From Bacillota bacterium (GTDB taxonomy: Bacteria > Bacillota > Clostridia > Lachnospirales > Lachnospiraceae): 24,172 nt of DNA. Under the pieces are notes generated by a model. That model made no database searches, was not told the DNA's origin, and saw nothing but the letters and a program-made list of their open reading frames with translations. Made by a program: the position numbers and the translations under genes. Location: the NCBI GenBank assembly GCA_023441965.1, contig JAEZNB010000118.1, forward strand, positions 1-24,172, in the 5' to 3' direction. This document shows positions 1-7,608 of the stretch, one piece after another. The first letter of the stretch is position 1. Every line of letters begins with the position of its first letter.

Positions 1-49
1 TGAAAACATTTGCTTACAAGCATTTATTTTAAAGGAGGACGTTGTAAAA

Positions 50-1243
50 ATGGCTAAGGCTAAATTTAACAGAACGAAACCGCATTGTAATATCGGAACC
101 ATCGGTCACGTTGACCATGGTAAGACCACCCTCACAGCAGCTATCACAAAGACTCTTCATGAGAGACTCGGTACCGGCGAAGTTGTAGCTTTCGACCAGA
201 TCGATAAGGCTCCCGAAGAGAAGGCTAGAGGTATAACAATATCTACTGCTCACGTAGAGTATGAGTCCAAGGCTAGACACTATGCACACGTTGACTGCCC
301 CGGACATGCTGACTACGTTAAGAACATGATCACCGGCGCTGCTCAGATGGATGGTGCTATCCTCGTAGTAGCTGCTACTGACGGCGTTATGGCTCAGACA
401 AAAGAGCACATCTTACTTTCCCGTCAGGTAGGTGTTCCTTATATCGTAGTATTCATGAACAAGTGCGACATGGTTGACGATCCCGAGCTCCTTGAGCTGG
501 TTGAGATGGAAGTTAGAGACCTGTTAAACGAGTATGAGTTCCCCGGCGACGACACACCTATTATTCAGGGTTCTGCTCTGAAGGCTCTTGAAGATCCCAA
601 TGGTCCTTGGGGCGAGAAGATCATCGAGTTATTCGATGCAGTTGACAGCTGGATTCCCGATCCTCAGAGAGAAAAGGATAAGCCTTTCCTTATGCCTGTT
701 GAGGACGTATTCTCCATCACCGGTCGTGGTACAGTTGCTACCGGCCGTGTAGAGCGTGGTACTCTTAAGGTATCCGAGGAAGTTGAAATCGTTGGTATTA
801 AGGAAGAGACCCGTAAGGTTGTTGTAACCGGTATCGAGATGTTCAGAAAGCTTCTGGACGAGGCTCAGGCTGGTGATAACATCGGTGCACTGCTTCGTGG
901 TGTTCAGAGAACTGAAATCGAAAGAGGCCAGGTTCTTGTTAAGCCCGGTTCCGTTAAGTGCCATAAGAAGTTTACCGCTCAGGTATACGTATTAACCAAG
1001 GAAGAAGGCGGACGTCATACTCCTTTCTTCAACAACTACAGACCTCAGTTCTATTTCAGAACAACTGACGTTACCGGTGTTTGTAATTTACCTGACGGCG
1101 TAGAGATGTGCATGCCTGGTGATAACATCGAGATGTCCATTGAGTTAATCCATCCCATCGCTATGGAGCAGGGCTTAGGCTTCGCTATCCGTGAAGGTGG
1201 AAGAACCGTTGGTTCCGGTAAGGTTGCTACAATTATCGAGTAG
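50..1243 (+). CDS. tuf: Elongation factor Tu
   Basis: EF-Tu carries aminoacyl-tRNA to the ribosomal A site as a GTP complex in the cytosol. The 397-residue protein has the family's usual length. The P-loop GHVDHGKT lies at residues 19-26, followed by the switch I segment RGITI, the DCPGH switch II motif and NKCD for guanine recognition. Domains 2 and 3 follow, with EGGRHTPFF and the C-terminal REGGRTVGSGKV typical of bacterial EF-Tu. The start is ATG 50, behind AAAGGAGG at 31-38. Its codon use looks strongly biased, as expected of a very highly expressed gene. The promoter is not in the window, so it is probably the last gene of a str-type operon (rpsL-rpsG-fusA-tuf), though those genes are not visible. 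A strong terminator follows. Confidence 0.99.
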   Translation: MAKAKFNRTKPHCNIGTIGHVDHGKTTLTAAITKTLHERLGTGEVVAFDQIDKAPEEKARGITISTAHVEYESKARHYAHVDCPGHADYVKNMITGAAQMDGAILVVAATDGVMAQTKEHILLSRQVGVPYIVVFMNKCDMVDDPELLELVEMEVRDLLNEYEFPGDDTPIIQGSALKALEDPNGPWGEKIIELFDAVDSWIPDPQREKDKPFLMPVEDVFSITGRGTVATGRVERGTLKVSEEVEIVGIKEETRKVVVTGIEMFRKLLDEAQAGDNIGALLRGVQRTEIERGQVLVKPGSVKCHKKFTAQVYVLTKEEGGRHTPFFNNYRPQFYFRTTDVTGVCNLPDGVEMCMPGDNIEMSIELIHPIAMEQGLGFAIREGGRTVGSGKVATIIE

Positions 1244-1270
1244 GCTATTAAGCCCGACACGAGTATAAAT

Positions 1271-1314
1271 AAAGCTCCCAGAGTAAGCGTGCTTACTACT
1301 GGGAGCTTTTTTAT
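1271..1314 (+). terminator. Rho-independent terminator of tuf
   Basis: The outer stem AAAGCTCCCAG (1271-1281) pairs with CTGGGAGCTTT (1299-1309). The inner stem AGTAAGC (1282-1288) pairs with GCTTACT (1291-1297), with a single bulged A at 1298. A run of six T follows at 1307-1312. It is a long, nearly perfect hairpin, placed 28 bases after the tuf stop. Confidence 0.95.
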
Positions 1315-1329
1315 GCGAGTATAGGGCGC

Positions 1330-1378
1330 AGCCCGCGACCAAAAATTTGCGAAGCAAAATTGAGGGACGCGCAAGGCT
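1330..1378. repeat. Possible intergenic repeat remnant
   Basis: This GC/AT mosaic segment just beyond the tuf terminator contains a small imperfect dyad, ATTTGC-GAA-GCAAAAT (1345-1360), and the words GCCCGCG and GACGCGCAAGGC. It shares the GCAAAATT core and a CGCGCA word with the element at 2818-2883, so both could be copies of one intergenic repeat family. It has no coding potential. Its base composition differs from the AT-rich DNA that follows. Confidence 0.3.
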
Positions 1379-1547
1379 TTCCCCTCACTTCAAATATGGT
1401 AATAACTATAACCTGCAGATCCCTAAAGCTATAGCATCGTTTTACCGATAATATAGATGCATAATCATTTCCCATAGAAGTCCCCAAATTTATCCCTTTA
1501 TGTCCTTGTAGATAAATGACGAGGAATAAAAGTTTTTAAAATTTCCT
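1379..1547. other. Intergenic stretch with no recognised feature
   Basis: This AT-rich DNA lies between the tuf terminator and the mbl promoter. I found no open reading frame with a ribosome binding site, no clear promoter pair and no strong hairpin in it. Confidence 0.6.
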
Positions 1548-1576
1548 TTGAATATTACAGGAAAAGAAGATATAAT
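1548..1576 (+). promoter_or_regulatory. Sigma-A promoter of the mbl operon
   Basis: A -35 element TTGAAT (1548-1553) and a perfect -10 TATAAT (1571-1576) are separated by 17 bases. The predicted transcript start near 1583 leaves a leader of about 230 nt before mbl. Confidence 0.75.
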
Positions 1577-1583
1577 ATAAGCA

Positions 1584-1815
1584 AGTATGTTTAAGTTACC
1601 GAGTATTGGAAGAAAATATAGAAGAACATTGATAAACCCAAACCTCAAGGGATCTTTAGTGACATTATCAGGGCAGTTTATAGAATGTTAGTTTTATAAA
1701 GCAAACAGTTATAGTCGGTTAGCTAAAGGTGCATATCTATGACATCAGGTAGTGAACTTAAGTTTATTATATCAGACAGATCCGTTATCTACACGGAAGG
1801 GAAAGGAGTTTCAGA
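1584..1815 (+). other. Long 5' leader of mbl, function unknown
   Basis: About 230 untranslated bases separate the predicted transcription start from mbl. The leader has no strong terminator hairpin or T-run and no open reading frame with a good ribosome binding site. The 1700-1755 stretch (GCAAAC, then CTAAAGG, then CTATGACATCAGGTAG) has a faint resemblance to parts of the c-di-GMP-I aptamer. I could not form its conserved stems, so no riboswitch is called. The mbl ribosome binding site, AAAGGAG at 1802-1808, ends the leader. Confidence 0.35.
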
Positions 1816-2805
1816 ATGTTGGGAAGTGACATTGGAATTGATTTGGGGACAGCAAGTGTGTTGGTTTATATAAAGGGTAAAGGCGTTGTCTTGAAGGAGC
1901 CATCTGTAGTGGCTTTTGACAGAGATACAAATAAGATCAAGGCAATCGGTGAAGAGGCCAGACTGATGTTAGGACGAACACCGGGCAATATCGTAGCTGT
2001 CAGGCCCTTAAGACAGGGAGTTATCTCTGATTATACGGTTACAGAGAAAATGCTTAAGTACTTTATACAGAAGGCGGTAGGCAAGCAGAGATTCAGGAAG
2101 CCCAGAATCAGTGTTTGTGTACCCAGTGGTGTAACAGAGGTTGAGAAGAAGGCTGTTGAGGACGCAACCTACCAGGCAGGTGCCAGAGAGGTTGCTATTA
2201 TCGAGGAGCCGATTGCAGCGGCAATCGGGGCCGGAATTGATATCTCAAGACCCTGCGGTAATATGATCGTGGATATCGGCGGTGGTACCACGGATATCGC
2301 CGTTATCTCTTTAGGAGGTACGGTAGTCAGTACCTCAGTTAAGATTGCAGGCGACGATTTCGATGATGCCATTGTAAGATATATGAGAAAGAAGCACAAC
2401 CTTCTGATTGGTGAGAGAACGGCTGAGGATATTAAGATCAAGATCGGATCTGCATACCGCAGACCGGAGTCCGTCAGCATGGAGGTCAGGGGACGTAACC
2501 TGGTAACAGGACTGCCCAAGACAATCGCTGTTACCTCAGAGGAGACAGAAGAAGCCTTAAGAGAGACTACCTCGCAGATCGTAGAAGCGGTTCACAGTGT
2601 TCTGGAGAAGACTCCTCCGGAGCTGGCAGCGGATATCGCTGATCGCGGAATTGTATTAACCGGTGGCGGATGCCTCTTATATGGCTTGGAGGAACTGATT
2701 GAAGAGAAAACCGGTATCACTACGATGACAGCAGAGGATCCTATGACTGCCGTGGCGATCGGAACCGGTAAATTTGTTGAGTTCTTAAGCGGTAAAAGGG
2801 ATTAA
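1816..2805 (+). CDS. mbl: MreB/Mbl family rod-shape actin homologue
   Basis: This bacterial actin forms membrane-associated filaments that position the elongation machinery for lateral-wall peptidoglycan synthesis. The 329-residue protein has the family length. Visible actin-fold motifs are phosphate-1 DIGIDLGTASVLVY near the N-terminus, the connecting EEPIAAAIGAG, phosphate-2 DIGGGTTDIAVIS and the adenosine motif VLTGGGCLLYGLEE. ATG 1816 follows AAAGGAG at 1802-1808. The choice of Mbl over MreB rests on context: the next two genes encode FlhO and FlhP, the same order as mbl-flhO-flhP in Bacillus subtilis, and mreC and mreD are absent. MreB proper cannot be excluded from sequence alone. Confidence 0.93.
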   Translation: MLGSDIGIDLGTASVLVYIKGKGVVLKEPSVVAFDRDTNKIKAIGEEARLMLGRTPGNIVAVRPLRQGVISDYTVTEKMLKYFIQKAVGKQRFRKPRISVCVPSGVTEVEKKAVEDATYQAGAREVAIIEEPIAAAIGAGIDISRPCGNMIVDIGGGTTDIAVISLGGTVVSTSVKIAGDDFDDAIVRYMRKKHNLLIGERTAEDIKIKIGSAYRRPESVSMEVRGRNLVTGLPKTIAVTSEETEEALRETTSQIVEAVHSVLEKTPPELAADIADRGIVLTGGGCLLYGLEELIEEKTGITTMTAEDPMTAVAIGTGKFVEFLSGKRD

Positions 2806-2817
2806 AGAATTTTTAAA

Positions 2818-2883
2818 GAGCAAAATTCTTGTAGAATTTTTGAGGAGCAAAATTCTTGTGAAGAACTGCGTTGTTCGCGCAGT
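2818..2883. repeat. Double-hairpin intergenic repeat between mbl and flhO
   Basis: The 15-base word GAGCAAAATTCTTGT occurs twice, at 2818-2832 and 2845-2859. The first copy runs into a perfect 8-bp hairpin, AAAATTCT-TGT-AGAATTTT (2822-2840). A second hairpin, ACTGCG (2865-2870) with CGCAGT (2878-2883), follows. The layout resembles REP-like extragenic palindromes. It could attenuate or stabilise the mbl-flhO transcript; there is no long T-run, so efficient termination is doubtful. Confidence 0.6.
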
Positions 2884-2927
2884 GGCACTCATATAGAAGC
2901 ATAATTCTATGGAAGGGGCAGATAGGT

Positions 2928-3701
2928 ATGGTAAGAGGATTATATACAGCTTACACGGGTATGGTCAACGAGCAGAAGAGGCTGGATATTATCGCCAACA
3001 ATCTTGCAAATGCCGCTACCGTAGGTTACAAAGAAGAGAATGTTACGAATCAGTCCTTTGATAAGCTGCTGACCATTAAGATCAGGGATGTGTCCGAGGC
3101 CTACAACGATCGTCCCATTGGAACTATGAGCCTGGGAGTGAAATTGGGTGAGGTTTATACCAGCTATACTCAGGGTTCCTTAAGGCAGACAGACAAAACC
3201 TTTGACATGGCTTTAGAGGGAAAAGGTTTCTTTACCATGTCTGTAACGGACAGGGCTGGCAATGAGAGTTTAAAATACACACGAAATGGTTCTTTTACCA
3301 TGACAAGGGATGGTCATATCGTGGACGCAGATGGAAATCACCTGATGGGAGAAGGCGGAGAGATCATACTTCCTACGGATGCTGCTGAGATCAAGATAGA
3401 TGAGACCGGCGCATTCTACGCTGACGGAGTATATGTCGACAGCCTTCTGATTACAGATTTTGAGAATTATGATTATCTGGTGAAATCGGGTGACACTATG
3501 TATCAGACCGTGGAAGGGGCAACCCAGATGCCTGCCGATGCTACCGTTAGGCAGGGCTTCACGGAGCAATCCAATGTGAATGTAGTGGCCGAGATGGTCG
3601 AGATGATTACGGTCACCAGGGCTTATGAAGCTAACCAGAAGGTGATTCAATCCGTGGATCAGACACTGGATCTTGCCGCAAATTCCATTGGAAAGGTATA
3701 A
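2928..3701 (+). CDS. flhO: Flagellar basal-body rod protein FlhO (FlgF/FlgG family)
   Basis: This is a structural subunit of the flagellar rod, exported by the flagellar type III apparatus and assembled outside the membrane. The protein has 257 residues. The N-terminal coiled segment carries the rod/hook signature ANNLANAATVGYK near residues 23-35. The C-terminus has the matching helix with SNVNVVAEMVEMI and TRAYEANQKVIQ. The frame stays open upstream to TTG 2871, but ATG 2928 is preferred: it sits behind GGAAGGGG (2911-2918) and gives the family's standard N-terminus MVRGLYTAYTGM. It lies in the mbl operon, 122 bases after mbl. FlgF or FlgG would be equally acceptable names. Confidence 0.9.
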   Translation: MVRGLYTAYTGMVNEQKRLDIIANNLANAATVGYKEENVTNQSFDKLLTIKIRDVSEAYNDRPIGTMSLGVKLGEVYTSYTQGSLRQTDKTFDMALEGKGFFTMSVTDRAGNESLKYTRNGSFTMTRDGHIVDADGNHLMGEGGEIILPTDAAEIKIDETGAFYADGVYVDSLLITDFENYDYLVKSGDTMYQTVEGATQMPADATVRQGFTEQSNVNVVAEMVEMITVTRAYEANQKVIQSVDQTLDLAANSIGKV

Positions 3702-3751
3702 GAGTGCTATACAGGTGGATAGGAGCAGTCCGGTGAATTGGAGGAAATGAT

Positions 3752-4564
3752 ATGATGAGATCCTTGTGGACGGCAGCGTCCGGTATGATTTCGCAACAGA
3801 CGAATGTAGATGTAATTTCCAATAACCTGGCCAATATTAATACGACAGGTTATAAGAAAGAATCAGCAGAATTTAAGTCTTTACTGTATCAGACGATACA
3901 GGAGAAAGCCTTTGATCATAACGGAGACCCGAAGCCCTCCGGTATCCAGGTTGGACTTGGTGTGCGTAATTCCGCAATCACCTCCCAGTATACCCAGGGT
4001 ATTTTACAGGAGACGGGAAACGATTATGATCTTGCAATAACGGGAAAGGGCTTTTTCATGGTCCGTATGCCGGACGGGGGAACAGGCTATACCAGGAATG
4101 GCTCCTTCGGTCTTGCCACCGGCCCGGAAGGTATGACCATCGCCACCTCGGACGGTTATGCCTTATTGGATTCCACCGGACAGCCGATTGTGATTGATCC
4201 TATCTATAATCCTACCGATATATTAATAGATGAGTTTGGGCAGATCTCTTATCCGAATGATGCAGGAGAGCATGTTCCCATCGGCATTGAGATTGGATTA
4301 GCTCAATTCAGTAATCCCGCCGGTCTTGAGAAGATTGCGAACAGTCTGCTTCGGGAGACTGAGGCTTCCGGTACGGCGAGAATGGAGAATGACGACCCCT
4401 CTTTGTCGAGGAGTAAGCTGCGCCAGGGTTATCTGGAGGGCTCCAATGTCAAGGCAGTGGACGAAATGGTAAACCTGATTGTAGCACAGCGTGCTTATGA
4501 GATGAATTCCAAGATTATTACGGCAACGGATGAGATGCTTCAGCAGGCGAATAATCTAAGGTAA
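3752..4564 (+). CDS. flhP: Flagellar basal-body rod protein FlhP (FlgG family)
   Basis: This second distal-rod subunit is a paralogue of the gene before it. The 270-residue protein starts MMRSLWTAASGM. It has the rod signature SNNLANINTTGYKKE and the C-terminal block QGYLEGSNVKAVDEMVNLI with QRAYEMNSKII, which mediate coiled-coil packing in the rod. GGAGG (3740-3744) precedes two possible starts, ATG 3752 and ATG 3755; the first has 7-base spacing. The gap from flhO is 50 bases, so the two are probably cotranscribed. The middle domain differs markedly from flhO, consistent with different positions along the rod. Confidence 0.9.
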   Translation: MMRSLWTAASGMISQQTNVDVISNNLANINTTGYKKESAEFKSLLYQTIQEKAFDHNGDPKPSGIQVGLGVRNSAITSQYTQGILQETGNDYDLAITGKGFFMVRMPDGGTGYTRNGSFGLATGPEGMTIATSDGYALLDSTGQPIVIDPIYNPTDILIDEFGQISYPNDAGEHVPIGIEIGLAQFSNPAGLEKIANSLLRETEASGTARMENDDPSLSRSKLRQGYLEGSNVKAVDEMVNLIVAQRAYEMNSKIITATDEMLQQANNLR

Positions 4565-4614
4565 CACATCTGCAGTAACTGAATGAGCAGGTGAGGGAAG
4601 CTATGAAACATCCG

Positions 4615-4629
4615 CCTTTCGGAAAGGAG
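4615..4629 (+). promoter_or_regulatory. Small hairpin overlapping the Shine-Dalgarno of the rod-binding gene
   Basis: CCTTT (4615-4619), loop CGG and AAAGG (4623-4627) form a 5-bp stem. It occupies most of the ribosome binding site AAAGGAG (4623-4629) used by the ATG at 4636. If formed, it would lower initiation unless upstream translation opens it. Confidence 0.35.
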
Positions 4630-4635
4630 TAAACG

Positions 4636-4965
4636 ATGGCTATATCAATCGGACCCGACTCTATGTTCCTGTCGTCTGCAGGTACGTCAAAGGAGACCGC
4701 TAAGACAGACCTGCTGAAGGATAAGCTGAAGAATAATTCCGCAAGCGATGAAGAGCTTATGGAGGTCTGTAAAAGCTTTGAAGCATATCTTCTGGAGCAG
4801 GTGATGAAGGAGATGAAGAAATCCGTTCATAACGAAGAGGATCAGAATGATTATCTGGAACAGTTCGGAGATATGCTTTATGAGGAGTATGCTAAGAAGG
4901 CCACGGAAGGTCCGGGGCTTGGACTGGCACAGATGCTATATGAGGCTATGAAGAGGAATGCTTAA
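4636..4965 (+). CDS. Rod-binding protein, FlgJ N-terminal domain type
   Basis: This small protein of 109 residues matches the rod-binding domain found at the N-terminus of proteobacterial FlgJ, which acts as a cap or scaffold during flagellar rod assembly. The diagnostic part is the helical C-terminal two thirds: CKSFEAYLLEQVMKEMKK, then FGDMLYEEYAKKA and GLGLAQMLYEAM. The muramidase domain of proteobacterial FlgJ is missing, as is usual in Firmicutes, where wall cutting is done by separate enzymes. ATG 4636 follows AAAGGAG at 4623-4629. It is the third flagellar gene after mbl and shares the strand, so it is probably the end of this operon. The first 35 residues are low in recognisable motifs and probably disordered. 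Confidence 0.85.
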   Translation: MAISIGPDSMFLSSAGTSKETAKTDLLKDKLKNNSASDEELMEVCKSFEAYLLEQVMKEMKKSVHNEEDQNDYLEQFGDMLYEEYAKKATEGPGLGLAQMLYEAMKRNA

Positions 4966-5045
4966 GGTTTTGATGATGGTAAGGCATTGATCTCAGACCG
5001 GTATCAGCATACATAGATAGTAACGGTGGAAGTAAAGCGTTATTC

Positions 5046-5095
5046 AATGTCATTTTGAACAGAGCCAGTAGGTGGCCTTCGTTCGGAATGACATT
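5046..5095. repeat. TGTCATTC-type palindromic repeat, terminator-like
   Basis: AATGTCATTTTGAAC (5046-5060) faces GTTCGGAATGACATT (5081-5095). The 15-base arms pair throughout if two G-U pairs are allowed. An inner stem GCCA/TGGC lies in the loop, and TTTTCTTT follows on the plus strand. The reverse-complement word TGTCATTCCGAACGAAGG resembles the TGTCATTCTGAGCGAAG repeats scattered through many bacterial genomes. It sits between the flagellar operon and recD2, where it could end the flagellar transcript. Confidence 0.6.
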
Positions 5096-5142
5096 TTCTT
5101 TATACGGTTGATAAGATATATAATAAAAGGGGAGGTGGAGCA

Positions 5143-7362
5143 GTGGCCGAGAGGGTGGAAGGCTATGTGGAGAAAATCGTGTATCGGAACGAAGAGAACG
5201 GATACACGGTATTGAGTCTTAGAGTCAATGAGGAGGAGCTTACCTGTGTCGGCAGCTTTACCCTGATCAGTGAAGGAGAGTTTATCCATGCCACCGGTAA
5301 CTATGGTGAACACCCGGTATATGGGGAGCAGTTTATTATGGAGAGCTATGAGCTGAAGGAGCCGGAGGATCTTTATTCCATAGAGAGGTACTTAAGCTCG
5401 GGAGCCATCAAGGGCATTGGTCAGGCTCTGGCAGCGAGGATTGTTAAGAGATTTGGAGAAGGGACTTTTCGGATCATTGTAGAGGACCCGGGCAGGCTCG
5501 CAGAGGTCAAGGGCATCAGTGAACGGATGGCGATAGAGATATACCGTCAGTTTGAAGAAAAGAGGGACATGAGGAATGCGATGATGTTCCTGCAGAAATA
5601 TAACATCAGCGGTAATCTCGCCGTCAGGATATATCAGGAGTATGGAGCAAGGATGTACGATATCCTGAAGGAGAATCCCTACCGTCTGGCTGAGGATATT
5701 GCCGGAGTGGGCTTTAAGTCCGCAGACGAGATTGCGCGCCGTATCGGGATTGGAAACGATTCGGACTACCGGATCAGGGCAGGAATTCTCTATACCCTTC
5801 TGCAGGCCGGCAATGACGGACATGTCTATCTTCCGGAGCAGGAGCTTCTCTTGAGGGCGAAGAACCTGCTACAGGCGGAGGAAGAGAATCTGCTCAGACA
5901 GCTTACAGCCTTAAGTATCGAGAAGAAGCTGATTGTGAAGCCTTCCGATGAAGGAAATCATATCTATTCCTCAGTTTTCTACTATATGGAGCTGAACGTT
6001 GCCAGGATGCTCCATGATCTGAACCTTAGACATAATCTGAAGGAGGATTATATAAACAGCAGACTGGCGAGGATAGAAGAGCAGTTTGATACGCCGCTGG
6101 AAGACCAGCAGAGAACAGCGGTGAAGGAAGCCTTCAAGAATGGTCTGTTAATCATCACCGGAGGACCCGGAACAGGAAAGACCACCACCATCAATGCGAT
6201 TATCAAGCTGTTCGAATCGGAGGGAATGGAGCTTCTGTTAGCTGCACCGACAGGCAGGGCTGCAAAAAGAATGACAGAGACTACCGGCCAGGAGGCGAAG
6301 ACCATCCACCGCCTGCTGGAGCTTTCGAAATTATCTGAGGGGCAGGAGAATAAATTTACCTTTGAACGTAACGAGTCTAATCCCTTGGAGACGGATGTCA
6401 TCATCATTGATGAGATGTCTATGGTGGACATCAGCCTGATGTATGCACTGCTTAAGGCTGTTTCTGTGGGAACCAGACTGATCTTGGTAGGCGATGTGAA
6501 CCAGCTGCCCAGTGTCGGACCCGGTAATGTACTGAAGGATATCATCGAGTCCCACAGCTTTAACGTTGTTAAGCTGACGAAGATCTTCCGGCAGGCAGCC
6601 GATAGCGACATCATCGTAAATGCCCATAAAATCAATGACGGAGAACAAATCAGCCTGGATAATAAAAGTAAGGATTTCTTCTTTTTGAAGAGGGAGGATT
6701 CCGGAGTAATCACTGCAGTCATGATAAATCTGATCAAGAATAAGCTTCCGAACTATGTGAAAGCCAGCCCCTTTGATATTCAGGTTCTGACGCCCATGAG
6801 AAAGGGAGAGCTGGGAGTGGAGCGGCTGAACGTGGTCCTGCAGCAGGCATTGAATCCCCCGGCACCGGATAAGAAGGAGAAGGAGTATCACCAGAGCATC
6901 TACCGGGAGGGGGATAAGGTGATGCAGATCAGGAATAATTATCAGCTTACATGGGAAATCAAGAGCAGGTATGGGATAACGACCCAGTCAGGAACGGGAG
7001 TATTCAATGGAGATGCCGGGATCATCAAGGAGATCAATCTGTTCTCCGAGCATCTGCTTGTGGAATTCGATGATGGACGGTTGGTGGATTACAGCTTCAG
7101 TCAGCTGGAGGAGCTAGAGTTGGCTTATGCAGTTACGATTCACAAGGCGCAGGGAAGCGAATATCCTGCAGTCATTCTTCCGATTCTGGACGGACCCAGA
7201 CTGCTGTTTAACCGGAACCTGCTCTATACGGCAGTAACCAGAGCAAAAAGCTGTGTTACGATTGTCGGAAGTGATTCCATGGTAAAGTTTATGATAGATA
7301 ACAAGAATGAGCAAAACCGCTACTCGGGATTATGTCATCGGCTTCAAGAATTAAGGTCATGA
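5143..7362 (+). CDS. recD2: RecD2/TraA-family ATP-dependent DNA helicase
   Basis: RecD2 is a superfamily 1B 5'-3' helicase of organisms with RecD but no RecBC; it acts in replication-fork and DNA repair processes. The 739-residue protein has an N-terminal OB-like region, then helix-hairpin-helix repeats (KGIGQALAARIVKRFG; VKGISERMAIEIY; IAGVGFKSADEIA). The Walker A motif GGPGTGKTTT is near residue 340, Walker B IIIDEMSM near 420, the QLPSVGPGN motif follows, and the C-terminal UvrD-like motifs are IHKAQGSEYPAV near 666 and YTAVTRAK near 695. The start is GTG 5143, with GGGGAGG at 5129-5135 seven bases upstream. All helicase motifs look intact. It is 177 bases from the flagellar operon and has no obvious functional partner nearby. 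Confidence 0.95.
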   Translation: MAERVEGYVEKIVYRNEENGYTVLSLRVNEEELTCVGSFTLISEGEFIHATGNYGEHPVYGEQFIMESYELKEPEDLYSIERYLSSGAIKGIGQALAARIVKRFGEGTFRIIVEDPGRLAEVKGISERMAIEIYRQFEEKRDMRNAMMFLQKYNISGNLAVRIYQEYGARMYDILKENPYRLAEDIAGVGFKSADEIARRIGIGNDSDYRIRAGILYTLLQAGNDGHVYLPEQELLLRAKNLLQAEEENLLRQLTALSIEKKLIVKPSDEGNHIYSSVFYYMELNVARMLHDLNLRHNLKEDYINSRLARIEEQFDTPLEDQQRTAVKEAFKNGLLIITGGPGTGKTTTINAIIKLFESEGMELLLAAPTGRAAKRMTETTGQEAKTIHRLLELSKLSEGQENKFTFERNESNPLETDVIIIDEMSMVDISLMYALLKAVSVGTRLILVGDVNQLPSVGPGNVLKDIIESHSFNVVKLTKIFRQAADSDIIVNAHKINDGEQISLDNKSKDFFFLKREDSGVITAVMINLIKNKLPNYVKASPFDIQVLTPMRKGELGVERLNVVLQQALNPPAPDKKEKEYHQSIYREGDKVMQIRNNYQLTWEIKSRYGITTQSGTGVFNGDAGIIKEINLFSEHLLVEFDDGRLVDYSFSQLEELELAYAVTIHKAQGSEYPAVILPILDGPRLLFNRNLLYTAVTRAKSCVTIVGSDSMVKFMIDNKNEQNRYSGLCHRLQELRS

Positions 7363-7608
7363 ATAATGTGAGGACGGCAGCAGTATACTATAAGAGCCTT
7401 TGCCGATTCTGTCTTTTACCGGAGGATCGGAAAAAAGTTGATGCAATAAAATGGAAATTAGGATATAATAGGTTTGTCTATAAGAGCATATCCCGGTATC
7501 AGCATGGTATGCAGAGGATCCCTTATTTTTCAGATAGGTGAGCGCATCAATTACGATATGTTCGGTAGGATGAAATAGGATAGGAACATTTGATTGGAGG
7601 AGAATACT
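7363..7608. other. Intergenic stretch before the nucleotidyltransferase gene
   Basis: This stretch holds a weak hairpin, CCGAT/ATCGG, around 7403-7430 followed by six A. It also has a good -10 hexamer TATAAT (7464-7469); the nearest -35-like TTGATG (7438-7443) is 20 bases away, so a promoter is possible but not convincing. A 69-codon frame across it (7332-7541) lacks a ribosome binding site and is not called. Confidence 0.4.

Noticed and set aside
4995..5015. CCGGTATCAGCAT word shared with about 7494-7506
   Set aside because: A 13-base match without surrounding similarity or symmetry; probably chance.
5119..5124. TATAAT just before recD2 as its promoter
   Set aside because: Transcription would start inside the ribosome binding site, and no -35 is present.
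6048..6737. 229-codon minus-strand open frame inside recD2
   Set aside because: The product is a low-complexity Ser/Leu-rich shadow of the helicase core, which carries all expected motifs in the plus frame.
7332..7541. 69-codon open frame overlapping the end of recD2
   Set aside because: No ribosome binding site, starts inside recD2 in another frame, and the product matches nothing I recognise.
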